64,000 nt of DNA from Chitinophaga pinensis (GTDB lineage Bacteria; Bacteroidota; Bacteroidia; Flavobacteriales_D; Crocinitomicaceae). The stretch is taken from contig CAMAZP010000003.1 in the NCBI GenBank assembly GCA_945863605.1, forward strand, positions 62,001 through 126,000, read 5' to 3'. A program made the position numbers and the translations under genes. Position 1 is the first letter of the stretch. The number at the start of each line of letters is the position of its first letter. The notes under the pieces are model-generated. The model searched no databases. It was not told the origin of the DNA and saw nothing but the letters and a program-made list of their open reading frames with translations. Of this stretch, positions 16,547 to 23,882 are shown piece by piece.

Positions 16547-17461
16547 ATGCGTTTTATTTTATTTGCGTGGACGCTGTTTTTCAGTGCCAGCATCTTAGCG
16601 TGTGATATTTGCGGTGGAGTAAGTAGCAATGCCTCAATCGGTTTGTTTGCTTCGACGAAATTTCATACAATCGGTTATAAAAGCTCAATGCGAAGTTTTA
16701 CTTCATACCTCTACGGAATTCGTCATTCTCAGGAGTATTTATTTACCCAAGAATTACAATTCCGTACACAGCTTCACCCTCGAATCCAGTTAATTGGTTC
16801 GCTTCCTTTTCAAAACGCAGTTCAATTGCGCGATCTTGGAAGAGATGCAGTTTATGGAATAGGAGACGCGAATCTGTTAGGAAATTTTGTACTTTATCAA
16901 AACCGAGATTCGCTTGGGATGAGTAAGAATTTTCTATCAGTAGGTCTTGGATTAAAATTTCCTCTAGGTAAAAATGTACCGAGTTCAAATGTGTTGAAGA
17001 ATCTTTATCCCGGAACAGGTTCATGGGATTATTTGCTTTTGGCTAATTATACCAAGCAGTTTTCTAGCAAGTGGGGTTGGCAAACCGAAGCAAGTTATTC
17101 CTTGAAAGGAACGGATAAATATAATTTTCGTTACGGAAATACAACTCAAATTGCCTCTCAAGGATTTACAAATCGAGGAGTGGGTTCTTATCGACTAATT
17201 ATAGCAACAGGTTTAACATTTGAAAACCATCAAACAAGTAGAGCTAATGGCGCAATCGATTCAAGCATCACGAATGCAGGATATATCTTGTCGGCAAAGG
17301 CAAGTGTGAATCTTTTAACTTATAGATGGTTATGGTCATTTAATGTGCAACACCCAATTAAACAAAATATCAACAGCTCAACGATTTTCCAAAATTTGAG
17401 TGCTGGTTTAACTCTTAATTATTTAATTAAAAATTCTAAAAATGAAAAAGTTACTTTATAG
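16547..17461 (+). CDS. Predicted outer-membrane beta-barrel protein with N-terminal CDICGG motif
   Basis: The 304-residue protein has a hydrophobic leader (MRFILFAWTLFFSASILA) directly followed by CDICGG, a CxxC that would sit at the mature N-terminus; the ILAC context could also be a lipobox. The rest is barrel-like: repeated amphipathic strands such as FRTQLHPRIQLIGSLPFQN, FLSVGLGLKFPLG, and SWDYLLLANYTKQF, as in transporter/porin-like families. It may let a metal or metallophore cross the outer membrane, or be a surface sensor. The gene overlaps the next by 20 nt, showing tight coupling. Confidence 0.72.
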   Translation: MRFILFAWTLFFSASILACDICGGVSSNASIGLFASTKFHTIGYKSSMRSFTSYLYGIRHSQEYLFTQELQFRTQLHPRIQLIGSLPFQNAVQLRDLGRDAVYGIGDANLLGNFVLYQNRDSLGMSKNFLSVGLGLKFPLGKNVPSSNVLKNLYPGTGSWDYLLLANYTKQFSSKWGWQTEASYSLKGTDKYNFRYGNTTQIASQGFTNRGVGSYRLIIATGLTFENHQTSRANGAIDSSITNAGYILSAKASVNLLTYRWLWSFNVQHPIKQNINSSTIFQNLSAGLTLNYLIKNSKNEKVTL

Positions 17462-17828
17462 TTTAATCTTAATTTCTTTATTTGCTTTCAGTTGTGAAAA
17501 ACATACTGAGGCATCAACTGCAACTATTAATTTTATCGAACCCATCATTGGAGACACTATCGCTTTTGGTGAAGAACTTCATTGCGAAGGGACTGTTCTT
17601 GGTAATGGTAAACTTCACGGATATACTTTGACAATGGTTAATTTGTTGAATAATCAAACCGTTTATTCCACCTCTTCGTCTGCACATGCTGAGTCCTATG
17701 TTTTTCATGAGCATTGGGTAAATAATGTTACAGATACAGCAACTATTAAAGTGCTTTTAGAAGTTGAGTTAGACCACGATGGAAATAAATCCGCGAAAGA
17801 ATTAAATGTAGTCTGTTTACCCAATTAA
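17442..17828 (+). CDS. His-rich periplasmic lipoprotein in the MbnP/MbnH cassette
   Basis: The 128-residue protein has a lipoprotein signal (MKKLLYSLILISLFAFSC, Cys18). The mature part looks like an Ig-like beta-sandwich (FIEPIIGDTIAFGEELHCEG, and an end like VLLEVELDHDGN) and holds several histidines, HCEG, KLHGY, SSAHAESYVFHEHW and LDHDG. The start overlaps the end of the preceding barrel gene by 20 nt. The histidines could bind metal, which fits its neighbours. The named family is uncertain; a DUF4625-like fold is possible. Confidence 0.75.
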   Translation: MKKLLYSLILISLFAFSCEKHTEASTATINFIEPIIGDTIAFGEELHCEGTVLGNGKLHGYTLTMVNLLNNQTVYSTSSSAHAESYVFHEHWVNNVTDTATIKVLLEVELDHDGNKSAKELNVVCLPN

Positions 17829-17840
17829 TACAATTTTAGG

Positions 17841-17969
17841 ATGAATATTATTATCGGAATTGATGTCATTTTATTTCTGATTTTGGTAAAATACTTTTAT
17901 GACATTTATACCTCATTGAAAGTCTTAAAAACTAAACCAGAACTTAGAAATCGATTGACAAAAAAATAA
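17841..17969 (+). CDS. Small single-pass membrane peptide (42 aa)
   Basis: An uninterrupted reading frame of 42 codons fills the gap between the lipoprotein stop (12 nt upstream) and mbnP (24 nt downstream). It starts MNIIIGIDVILFLILVKYFY, a clear transmembrane helix, and continues with a basic tail (LKVLKTKPELRNRLTKK). Its position inside a tight operon and the positive-inside tail argue for a real gene, with the tail in the cytoplasm. No homologue is known to me. It could assist the assembly or export of its neighbours. Confidence 0.6.
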   Translation: MNIIIGIDVILFLILVKYFYDIYTSLKVLKTKPELRNRLTKK

Positions 17970-17993
17970 CTAAAAACAAAAAAAAATAAAAAA

Positions 17994-18755
17994 ATGAAAA
18001 CAATTAAAATTGCAATTTTTGCCTTAATGGCTTCAACACTTTTGTTATCCACATCATGTAAAAAAGAAGAACCAACTACAAATGGAAATGGACAAGTGAC
18101 CATTAATCTAAAACACCTATGGGGAATGGGAACAGATACTTTTAGGTTAAATACAACTTATATCCATCCAATGAATGGAGATACAATGACTTTTTCAACT
18201 TATAAATATTATGTTTCAAATTTTAAGCTTAAAAAGTCTGATGGCACTTGGTGGGTTCATCCAGAAAGTTATTTTTTGGTGGATTTATCAAGTAATTCTT
18301 CTTCATTATTGGATTTGGGTGCTTTACCAATTGGAGAATATACTGAACTTTCCTATACACTTGGCGTGGATAGTTTGAGAAATGTATCGGGTGCACAAAC
18401 GGGAGCACTTTCAACAATGAACAATATGTTTTGGAGCTGGAATACAGGCTATATTATGATTAAAGCTGAAGGAATTTCACCTCAATCAACAACCGGAAAT
18501 TTTGCATTTCACTTAGGAGGCTTTTCTGGAGTGAACAGTACAGTAGCTACTAAAACTGTTGATTTTTCATCGAATCCATTGACCATTAAAAAAGACAAAA
18601 TAAGTGAAATACATTTTAATGTAAATACAGCGATGACTTGGTGTACTTCAGGTAGTTGTGCAGGTACAAGTTCGGTGATGATGCCTGGTGCAATTGGGCA
18701 TCAAATGGCTACTGATTTCCATAATGGTTTTGTATTTGATTACATTGTTGAATAA
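17994..18755 (+). CDS. mbnP: MbnP-like copper-binding lipoprotein
   Basis: The 253-residue protein has a lipobox (LLLSTSC, Cys22) and the family marks of MbnP: YKYYVSNFKLKKSDGTWW near 70-87, GEYTELSYTLGVDS near 114, and MFWSWNTGYIMIKAEG at 145-160. In methanotrophs MbnP binds copper after one Trp is oxidised to kynurenine by the di-heme enzyme MbnH. Six tryptophans are present (43, 86, 87, 147, 149, 216); which one would be modified is not visible. The C-terminal WCTSGSCAG and several His offer further ligands. The MbnH-like gene follows directly, so the pair is complete. The family call is good; copper as substrate is inference. Confidence 0.82.
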   Translation: MKTIKIAIFALMASTLLLSTSCKKEEPTTNGNGQVTINLKHLWGMGTDTFRLNTTYIHPMNGDTMTFSTYKYYVSNFKLKKSDGTWWVHPESYFLVDLSSNSSSLLDLGALPIGEYTELSYTLGVDSLRNVSGAQTGALSTMNNMFWSWNTGYIMIKAEGISPQSTTGNFAFHLGGFSGVNSTVATKTVDFSSNPLTIKKDKISEIHFNVNTAMTWCTSGSCAGTSSVMMPGAIGHQMATDFHNGFVFDYIVE

Positions 18756-18767
18756 GTTATTATAAAA

Positions 18768-18797
18768 AGAGGCTGTCTCGTTTGTGAGGTGGCCTCT
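18768..18797 (+). terminator. Imperfect hairpin between mbnP and mbnH, possible attenuator
   Basis: AGAGGC (18768-18773) pairs with GCCTCT (18792-18797); an inner CTC/GAG extends it. No T-run follows, so it may reduce rather than end transcription into mbnH, or only protect the mbnP mRNA end. Confidence 0.4.
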
Positions 18798-18809
18798 AAT
18801 CTTGTTAAA

Positions 18810-19814
18810 ATGAAATATTTTTTTCTTTCAATCCTTGTATTAACAATCATTTCCTGTAAAAAGAAAAATGATGATGACCTCGCTTTTCAGTTGATTTATC
18901 CGTCCTATTTTCCAACACCAGTTTATAATTTTAAAAATAATGAGCTAACAAAGGAAAAGTTTGAATTAGGAAGAAAACTGTTTTACGATGGAATTTTGTC
19001 TTCCGATAATTCAGTTTCTTGTGGTACTTGTCACTCCCAAGTACATGGGTTTGCAGATCACAATGTGAATTTCAGTTCAGGGGTTAATAATCTTAAAGGA
19101 ACAAGAAATTCTCCAGCAATTACAAATATGATTTGGTCTCCTGCTTTTATGTGGGATGGGGGTGTAAATCACATCGAAGTTTTTTCGGTCGCTCCGATTA
19201 CAAATCCTGTTGAAATGAACGAAACAATGTCGAATGTGATTTCAAAACTGAATAATAACAGCGAATATAAAAATCTATTTAAAATCGCCTACGGAATCGA
19301 TAATATTACAGATCAGGCAATGCTCCGTGCATTAACAATATACATGTCGATGATGGTTTCTTGTAATTCCAAATACGACAAAGTACGTCAAGGAAAAGTT
19401 AGTTTTAGTACAGACGAAGCAGAGGGGTATGAATTGTTCAAACAGAAATGTGCCAGTTGTCACTCTGAGCCTTTGTTTACAAATTATCAATACAAGAATA
19501 ATGGTTTAGATTCAATTTATACCGATTTAGGACGTGGGAGAATTACTTTTAATGCAAACGACAATGGAAAGTTTAAAGTTCCTTCCTTACGAAATGTTGA
19601 ATTAACTTACCCTTATATGCACGACGGTCGGTTCTGGACTTTAGAACAAGTTTTGGAACATTATAATTCAGGTATAAAGCATTCAGCAACATTAGCTCCC
19701 GAATTAGCCAGTGGTTTACCAATGACAGCTGATGAAAAAAAGAAAATTATCGCCTTTCTAAAAACACTTACTGATTACACTATTATTTCTGATTTTAAAT
19801 TTGCTCCACAATAG
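18810..19814 (+). CDS. mbnH: MbnH-like di-heme cytochrome c peroxidase family lipoprotein
   Basis: With the ATG at 18810 the protein has 334 residues and a lipobox (LTIISC, Cys16). Two c-type heme sites are present: CGTCH at 71-75 and CASCH at 214-218. Family signatures include SPAITNMIWSPAFMWDGG near 101-118, NPVEMNET, and PSLRNVELTYPYMHDGR near the end. This is the MauG/CcpA-like di-heme family. Directly downstream of mbnP, the MbnH assignment is preferred: it oxidises a Trp of MbnP to kynurenine. Plain cytochrome c peroxidase is the alternative. An in-frame GTG 21 nt upstream would displace the signal peptide and is rejected. Confidence 0.85.
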   Translation: MKYFFLSILVLTIISCKKKNDDDLAFQLIYPSYFPTPVYNFKNNELTKEKFELGRKLFYDGILSSDNSVSCGTCHSQVHGFADHNVNFSSGVNNLKGTRNSPAITNMIWSPAFMWDGGVNHIEVFSVAPITNPVEMNETMSNVISKLNNNSEYKNLFKIAYGIDNITDQAMLRALTIYMSMMVSCNSKYDKVRQGKVSFSTDEAEGYELFKQKCASCHSEPLFTNYQYKNNGLDSIYTDLGRGRITFNANDNGKFKVPSLRNVELTYPYMHDGRFWTLEQVLEHYNSGIKHSATLAPELASGLPMTADEKKKIIAFLKTLTDYTIISDFKFAPQ

Positions 19815-19977
19815 TATATTATTTATTATCATTTCACTTAATTAATCAATTTCAACATCATTTGACATTACATTAGGTTATAATAAACAAAAACATAATC
19901 AACTTCAATTCTTTTTAATCTAATTCTCAAAATTGGTCTTAAGCAAAGATCTTTTCACAATTTTTAAAAACTCATTT

Positions 19978-20008
19978 TTTGCTCCTAAAGAAATTACTTG
20001 TAAATTCG
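19978..20008 (+). promoter_or_regulatory. Promoter TTTG-N19-TAAATTCG of the DUF433 gene
   Basis: TTTG (19978-19981) and TAAATTCG (20001-20008) are exactly 19 nt apart. The ATG follows only 4 nt later, so a transcript from here would be leaderless. Confidence 0.55.
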
Positions 20009-20012
20009 TTCT

Positions 20013-20235
20013 ATGAATTATGCACAATTTATTTCAATAAATCCAAATGTAAGGTTTGGTAAGCCGTGTATTAAAAAACACCAGAATAACTGTATATGAT
20101 GTTTTAGGTTGGTTGGCATCAGGAATGGAAATAAAGGAAATTCTAGAAGATTTCCCAGAATTAAAACATCAAGAAATTTTAGCTTGTCTTGCTTTTGCCG
20201 CAGATAAAGAGCACAAATATAAAATCGCATCTTGA
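20013..20235 (+). pseudogene. DUF433 antitoxin-like gene with a +1 frameshift
   Basis: Translation from 20013 reads MNYAQFISINPNVRFGKPCI, the DUF433 start, and then leaves frame at a run of six A (20073-20078) and stops. Reading one base back restores NTRITVYDVLGWLASGMEI and continues with EDFPELKHQEILACLAFAA to a stop at 20233. The joined product would be 73 residues, the family's usual length. DUF433 proteins are winged-helix antitoxins (VapB45/MbcA-like sets) usually followed by a PIN-like toxin; none is present. One extra A in the run explains the break: decay, a sequencing error, or slippage. Confidence 0.75.
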
Positions 20236-20290
20236 AGATTTTGTTTAATCAAAAAAATATAACCTAAATAATTTTAATACTTTTTAAAAG

Positions 20291-20641
20291 ATGAAGAAAT
20301 ATTCATTTTTTTTATTTCTAATTTGTTTTGTTGAAACGTTGACTTCATGTAACAACATTAGTTTTGATTCTGAAAAATGGAAAAATTGTAAAATTAATAG
20401 TGAGGATGGTTATAGCTTAAGATGGGATATGTCAGATGACTTAATTAAAAATTATGGATTAATTGGTAAGGACACAACATATGTTTTTAAACTTTTAGGT
20501 CGAGAAACATATGAATTAAATGCAAATAGTTTTAAAGTTAATTACGTTCTTGGGGGTTGTAGAAAAGGAATCGATACTGGAATATTAGAATTGACTTTTA
20601 AAAATGGAAAAGTTGTAAATATCTTCAGACATTGCAACTAA
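20291..20641 (+). CDS. Small lipoprotein, unknown function
   Basis: The 116-residue protein has a signal with lipobox-like ending (FVETLTSC, Cys20). The mature region holds three more cysteines (WKNCKINSEDGY, LGGCRKG, FRHCN) and reads as a small beta-rich domain. No family is recognised. It lies alone between the broken DUF433 gene and the convergent aroQ; a link to DUF433 is not supported. The coding frame is consistent in codon use with neighbours. Confidence 0.65.
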   Translation: MKKYSFFLFLICFVETLTSCNNISFDSEKWKNCKINSEDGYSLRWDMSDDLIKNYGLIGKDTTYVFKLLGRETYELNANSFKVNYVLGGCRKGIDTGILELTFKNGKVVNIFRHCN

Positions 20642-20746
20642 AATGAAGGATTCTTAAAAGGAAATTTAACATATACATAATAGATTCTGAAGAAAAATTA
20701 AAGCTATTTTTTTAAAGAACACAAAACATTATGTTTTAGAAATAGA

Positions 20747-21163
20747 TTAATCTTCCACCATCAAAAAATACCTCACCGCCAACTCATAACTTTTTAAGCC
20801 AAAGCCAAAAATACAACCCACGCAAACTGGACTAATGAGCGACTCATGACGAAAGGATTCTCTCCCAGCAATGTTTGAAATATGTACTTCTACAACAGGC
20901 GTTTCAATCGCTGCAATGCAATCTCTAATAGCAATACTTGTATGCGTGTATCCGCCAGCGTTTAAGATGATTCCGTCAAAACCTTCTTGTTGCAATTGAT
21001 TGATGATTTCACCTTCCACATTCGATTGAAAATAGGATAAATTCGCATCGGTTTTCGATTTCAACTCTTCGAAATAATCTTCAAAACGAACATTCCCATA
21101 TATTTGTGGTTGTCTGCTACCTAATAGGTTTAAATTTGGACCGTTTACAATTAATAGTTTCAT
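20747..21163 (-). CDS. aroQ: 3-dehydroquinate dehydratase, type II
   Basis: The 138-residue protein shows the type II enzyme motifs: NGPNLNLLGSRQPQIYG at the N-terminus (active-site Arg and Tyr), NAGGYTHTSIAIRDCI (substrate loop), and VVEVHISNIAGRESFRHES (catalytic His region). It removes water from 3-dehydroquinate in the shikimate pathway. The size is at the small end but normal for the family. Its start codon is separated from the divergent xerD start by only 3 bp, so its promoter must lie within xerD and its mRNA leader would be antisense to that gene. Confidence 0.95.
   Translation of the reverse strand: MKLLIVNGPNLNLLGSRQPQIYGNVRFEDYFEELKSKTDANLSYFQSNVEGEIINQLQQEGFDGIILNAGGYTHTSIAIRDCIAAIETPVVEVHISNIAGRESFRHESLISPVCVGCIFGFGLKSYELAVRYFLMVED
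21110..21138 (+). promoter_or_regulatory. Candidate xerD promoter inside aroQ, TTG-N18-TAAATTTG
   Basis: TTG (21110-21112) and TAAATTTG (21131-21138) lie 18 nt apart within the 5' part of aroQ on the opposite strand. The predicted leader to xerD is about 23 nt. Confidence 0.55.
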
Positions 21164-21166
21164 TCT

Positions 21167-22072
21167 ATGTCAACTTGGAACCGCTATATTAAGGATTTTG
21201 TTTCATACATGAAAATCGAAAAGGGTTTAGCCGAAAATTCAATTTTTGCATACCAAAAAGATGTTGAAAAATTAGTTCAATACGCTACTTACAATCAAAA
21301 AAATGCCGAATCTATTACCTATGAAGATTTAAAGAATTTCATCGCTACCCTTTACGATATCGGTTTAAGCGCTCGTTCGCAAGCTCGAATTATTTCTGGT
21401 GTGAAGCAATTTTATGGTTTTTTATTGTTGGAAAACGTGATTCAAGACGATCCAAGTGAGTTACTCGAACAGCCAAAAATCGGTTTAAAATTACCTGAAG
21501 TTCTTACAATTGAAGAAATTGACGCTTTGATTGCTGCTGTTGACTTAACGAAGACGGAAGGACACAGAAATCGCGCTATATTGGAAACATTATACAGCTG
21601 CGGAATGCGTGTGAGTGAATTGATTAATTTGCGTTTTTCGGATTTGTATTTTGACGAAGGATTTGTGCGTGTAATCGGAAAAGGAAATAAGGAACGCTTG
21701 GTACCTGTGAGTCCGCAAGTGCAGAAAGAAATTCAAATCTACAATGATCATATTCGCCGTCATCAAGAAATAAAGAAAGGGAATGAAAACATCGTTTTTT
21801 TGAATAGGAGAGGAGCACAATTGACACGTGTAATGATTTTTACCATAATCAAACAGTTAGCAGATTCAATTGATTTGAAGAAAAATATTTCTCCCCATAC
21901 TTTTCGTCACAGTTTTGCCACTCATTTGATTGAAGGAGGCGCTAATTTAAGAGCAATTCAAGAAATGCTTGGGCATGAGTCGATTACAACTACGGAAATT
22001 TATACCCATTTAGACCAACGATTCTTAAGAGACGCCATTTTGAGCTATCATCCACGCAATGTAAAGGGCTAA
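21167..22072 (+). CDS. xerD: Site-specific tyrosine recombinase XerD
   Basis: The 301-residue protein has the SAM-like N-terminal DNA-binding domain (FVSYMKIEKGLAENSIFAY) and the catalytic domain with the full residue set: Arg in GMRVSELINLR, Lys in GKGNKERLVPV, the HxxR of HTFRHSFATHL, His in MLGHESI, and the nucleophile Tyr in TTEIYTHLD. Length fits XerC/XerD. It resolves chromosome dimers at dif with its partner and FtsK. No dif-like site was recognised here. Divergent from aroQ with 3 bp between start codons. Confidence 0.93.
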   Translation: MSTWNRYIKDFVSYMKIEKGLAENSIFAYQKDVEKLVQYATYNQKNAESITYEDLKNFIATLYDIGLSARSQARIISGVKQFYGFLLLENVIQDDPSELLEQPKIGLKLPEVLTIEEIDALIAAVDLTKTEGHRNRAILETLYSCGMRVSELINLRFSDLYFDEGFVRVIGKGNKERLVPVSPQVQKEIQIYNDHIRRHQEIKKGNENIVFLNRRGAQLTRVMIFTIIKQLADSIDLKKNISPHTFRHSFATHLIEGGANLRAIQEMLGHESITTTEIYTHLDQRFLRDAILSYHPRNVKG

Positions 22073-22116
22073 TTTTTATAGTTTGAAAAAAAATATTAAG
22101 ATTTCTATGTTAATGG

Positions 22117-22147
22117 TTTGTATATTTGAAAAGAGTTACTACCTTTG
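22117..22147 (+). promoter_or_regulatory. Canonical Bacteroidota promoter of rpmB, TTTG-N19-TACCTTTG
   Basis: TTTG (22117-22120), a 19-nt spacer and TACCTTTG (22140-22147) match the consensus exactly. The leader to the rpmB ATG is about 33 nt. Confidence 0.85.
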
Positions 22148-22185
22148 CATCCGCTTTTTGCATTTACACGTAATTTTATATATAC

Positions 22186-22422
22186 ATGTCACGAGTTTGT
22201 CAGTTAACAGGAAAGTCAGTAATGGTAGGTAATAATGTTTCTCATTCAAATAGAAAAACTAAAAGACGTTTCTACCCGAATTTGATAACTAAAAAATTCT
22301 TCATCCCTGAAGAAGATTCATTCATTACGTTGAAAATTTCGACTTCTGCATTACGCACAATCAACAAAAAAGGAATTCAAGCTTGTTTAAAAGAAGCACG
22401 CGAAAAAGGTTATTTAAAATAA
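22186..22422 (+). CDS. rpmB: Large-subunit ribosomal protein bL28
   Basis: The 78-residue protein reads [20 protein letters not shown] at the start, then RRFYPNL and a C-terminal [17 protein letters not shown], all typical of bL28. It is the first gene of the cluster rpmB-rpmG-DUF4295-ftsY found in many Bacteroidota. A consensus promoter lies about 40 nt upstream. It is part of the 50S subunit near the E site. Confidence 0.97.
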   Translation: MSRVCQLTGKSVMVGNNVSHSNRKTKRRFYPNLITKKFFIPEEDSFITLKISTSALRTINKKGIQACLKEAREKGYLK

Positions 22423-22453
22423 ACTGTTGTGAAACAGTAAAATACTAAATAAA

Positions 22454-22642
22454 ATGGCAAAGAAAACAAAAGGTAATCGTATTCAAGTAATTCTTGAGTG
22501 TACAGAACATAAAGATTCTGGAATGGCAGGGACGTCACGCTATATAACGACAAAAAATCGTAAAAATACACCTGATCGAATGGAAATTAAGAAATTTAAT
22601 CCCATTTTAAAAAAATATACAGTACATAAAGAAATTAAATAA
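22454..22642 (+). CDS. rpmG: Large-subunit ribosomal protein bL33
   Basis: The 62-residue basic protein shows the bL33 pattern [15 protein letters not shown], followed by [20 protein letters not shown] and a C-terminal [11 protein letters not shown]. Only one cysteine is present near residue 16, so the zinc-binding CxxC form is not used. It lies 31 nt after rpmB and 6 nt before the next small gene. Confidence 0.97.
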   Translation: MAKKTKGNRIQVILECTEHKDSGMAGTSRYITTKNRKNTPDRMEIKKFNPILKKYTVHKEIK

Positions 22643-22648
22643 TAAAAC

Positions 22649-22804
22649 ATGGCTAAGAAAGTAGTGGCTTCCCTTCAAAAAGGTGGCGGAAAAGAACATA
22701 CGAAAGTGATTAAAATGGTGAAATCAGACAAAACAGGTTCATACACTTTCAAAGAAGAAATCGTTCACAACGACAAAGTGAAAGATTGGTTTACAAAATC
22801 ATAA
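22649..22804 (+). CDS. DUF4295 family small protein (51 aa)
   Basis: The reading frame starts at an ATG 6 nt after rpmG and encodes MAKKVVASLQKGGGKEHTKV followed by KMVKSDKTGSYTFKEEIVHN and a tail ending KDWFTKS. This small basic protein is the usual companion of rpmB and rpmG in Bacteroidota and is annotated as DUF4295; a ribosome link is likely but unproven. It is too short for many gene finders. Confidence 0.9.
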   Translation: MAKKVVASLQKGGGKEHTKVIKMVKSDKTGSYTFKEEIVHNDKVKDWFTKS

Positions 22805-22815
22805 TTATTTATTAA

Positions 22816-22823
22816 TATATTTG
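22816..22823 (+). promoter_or_regulatory. -7 element TATATTTG before the terminator/ftsY leader
   Basis: TATATTTG is an exact -7 match. It sits just upstream of the hairpin at 22828, so a transcript from it would begin with that hairpin. No good -33 TTG at normal spacing. Confidence 0.45.
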
Positions 22824-22827
22824 CATT

Positions 22828-22857
22828 AAAGCTTCCAATTATGGAAGCTTTTTTTTT
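22828..22857 (+). terminator. Intrinsic terminator of the rpmB-rpmG-DUF4295 operon
   Basis: AAAGCTTCC (22828-22836) pairs with GGAAGCTTT (22843-22851) with a 6-nt loop and a T-run. It ends 7 nt before the ftsY ATG, so it doubles as the ftsY 5' leader. Confidence 0.85.
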
Positions 22858-22863
22858 ACAATT

Positions 22864-23823
22864 ATGGGACTATTTGATTTTTTTTCGCGCTCAAGTAAAG
22901 ATAACCTGGATCAAGGTCTAGAGAAAACCAAACAATCTTTTTTTTCTAAGATAGCTAGAGCTATTATTGGTAAATCAAAGGTAGATGATGAGGTGCTTGA
23001 TAATTTGGAGGAAATTCTAATTTCTTCGGATGTTGGGGTTGAAACAACCTTGAAAATCATTGAGCGAATTCAAGCGCGCGTTTCTCGTGACAAAGTACTC
23101 GGTACTGATGAATTAAACCAAGTTTTACGCGATGAAATTATTTTTCTTCTAGAAGAAAATAATTCCAATCAAAATGGAAATTTAGAATTTAACAAACCTG
23201 CTGACGGTAATCCATATGTGATTATGGTCGTGGGCGTCAATGGTGTAGGGAAAACAACTACAATTGGCAAGCTCGCACATCAATTTAAAAAATCAGGAAA
23301 AAGTGTTGTTTTAGGTGCGGCCGATACCTTTAGAGCAGCTGCTGTGGATCAATTAATTATTTGGTCGGAAAGAGTGGGTGTTCCAATCGTTCAACAAGGA
23401 ATGAACGCTGACCCAGCTAGTGTTGCTTTCGACACCTTACAGTCCGCAAAAGCAAGCAATGCCGATGTTGTGATTATTGACACAGCAGGACGTTTACACA
23501 ATAAAGTGAATTTGATGAATGAGTTGAGTAAAATTAAACGTGTAATGGAAAAGGTAATTCCTGGTGCGCCTCACGAAATTTTATTGGTTTTGGATGGTTC
23601 GACTGGACAAAACGCTTTTGAACAAGCAAAACAATTCGCACAAGCAACCGATATTAATGCGCTAGCTGTTACCAAATTGGACGGAACAGCAAAAGGTGGT
23701 GTTGTTATCGGAATCTCTGACCAAATGAAAATCCCTGTGAAATACATTGGAGTAGGGGAGAAAATGGAAGACTTACAATTATTTGATAGAAAATTGTTTG
23801 TAGAGTCTTTATTTACTGATTAG
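22864..23823 (+). CDS. ftsY: Signal recognition particle receptor FtsY
   Basis: The 319-residue SRP receptor GTPase lacks the long acidic N-terminal domain of E. coli. The NG domain shows G1 VGVNGVGKTTT at 123-133, ADTFRAAAVDQL, G3 DTAGRLHNK, and G4 TKLDGTAKGG. It docks the SRP-ribosome complex to the translocon at the inner membrane. Its start directly follows a strong terminator hairpin, so it either needs its own promoter (22816) or depends on read-through. Confidence 0.96.
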   Translation: MGLFDFFSRSSKDNLDQGLEKTKQSFFSKIARAIIGKSKVDDEVLDNLEEILISSDVGVETTLKIIERIQARVSRDKVLGTDELNQVLRDEIIFLLEENNSNQNGNLEFNKPADGNPYVIMVVGVNGVGKTTTIGKLAHQFKKSGKSVVLGAADTFRAAAVDQLIIWSERVGVPIVQQGMNADPASVAFDTLQSAKASNADVVIIDTAGRLHNKVNLMNELSKIKRVMEKVIPGAPHEILLVLDGSTGQNAFEQAKQFAQATDINALAVTKLDGTAKGGVVIGISDQMKIPVKYIGVGEKMEDLQLFDRKLFVESLFTD

Positions 23824-23832
23824 TTCAACAAA

Positions 23833-23861
23833 ATACGATTTTATATTCAAAATCATATTTT
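23833..23861 (+). terminator. Weak hairpin after ftsY
   Basis: ATACGATTTT (23833-23842) pairs with AAAATCATAT (23849-23858) with one mismatch and a 6-nt loop, followed by a few T. It could act on both strands, since the next gene is convergent. Confidence 0.45.
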
Positions 23862-23882
23862 AAAGTGATCATTAAAAGCTAA

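Noticed and set aside
21167-22072. dif site or replication origin near xerD
   Set aside because: No 28-bp dif-like palindrome, DnaA-box cluster or dnaA/gidA-type context was seen.
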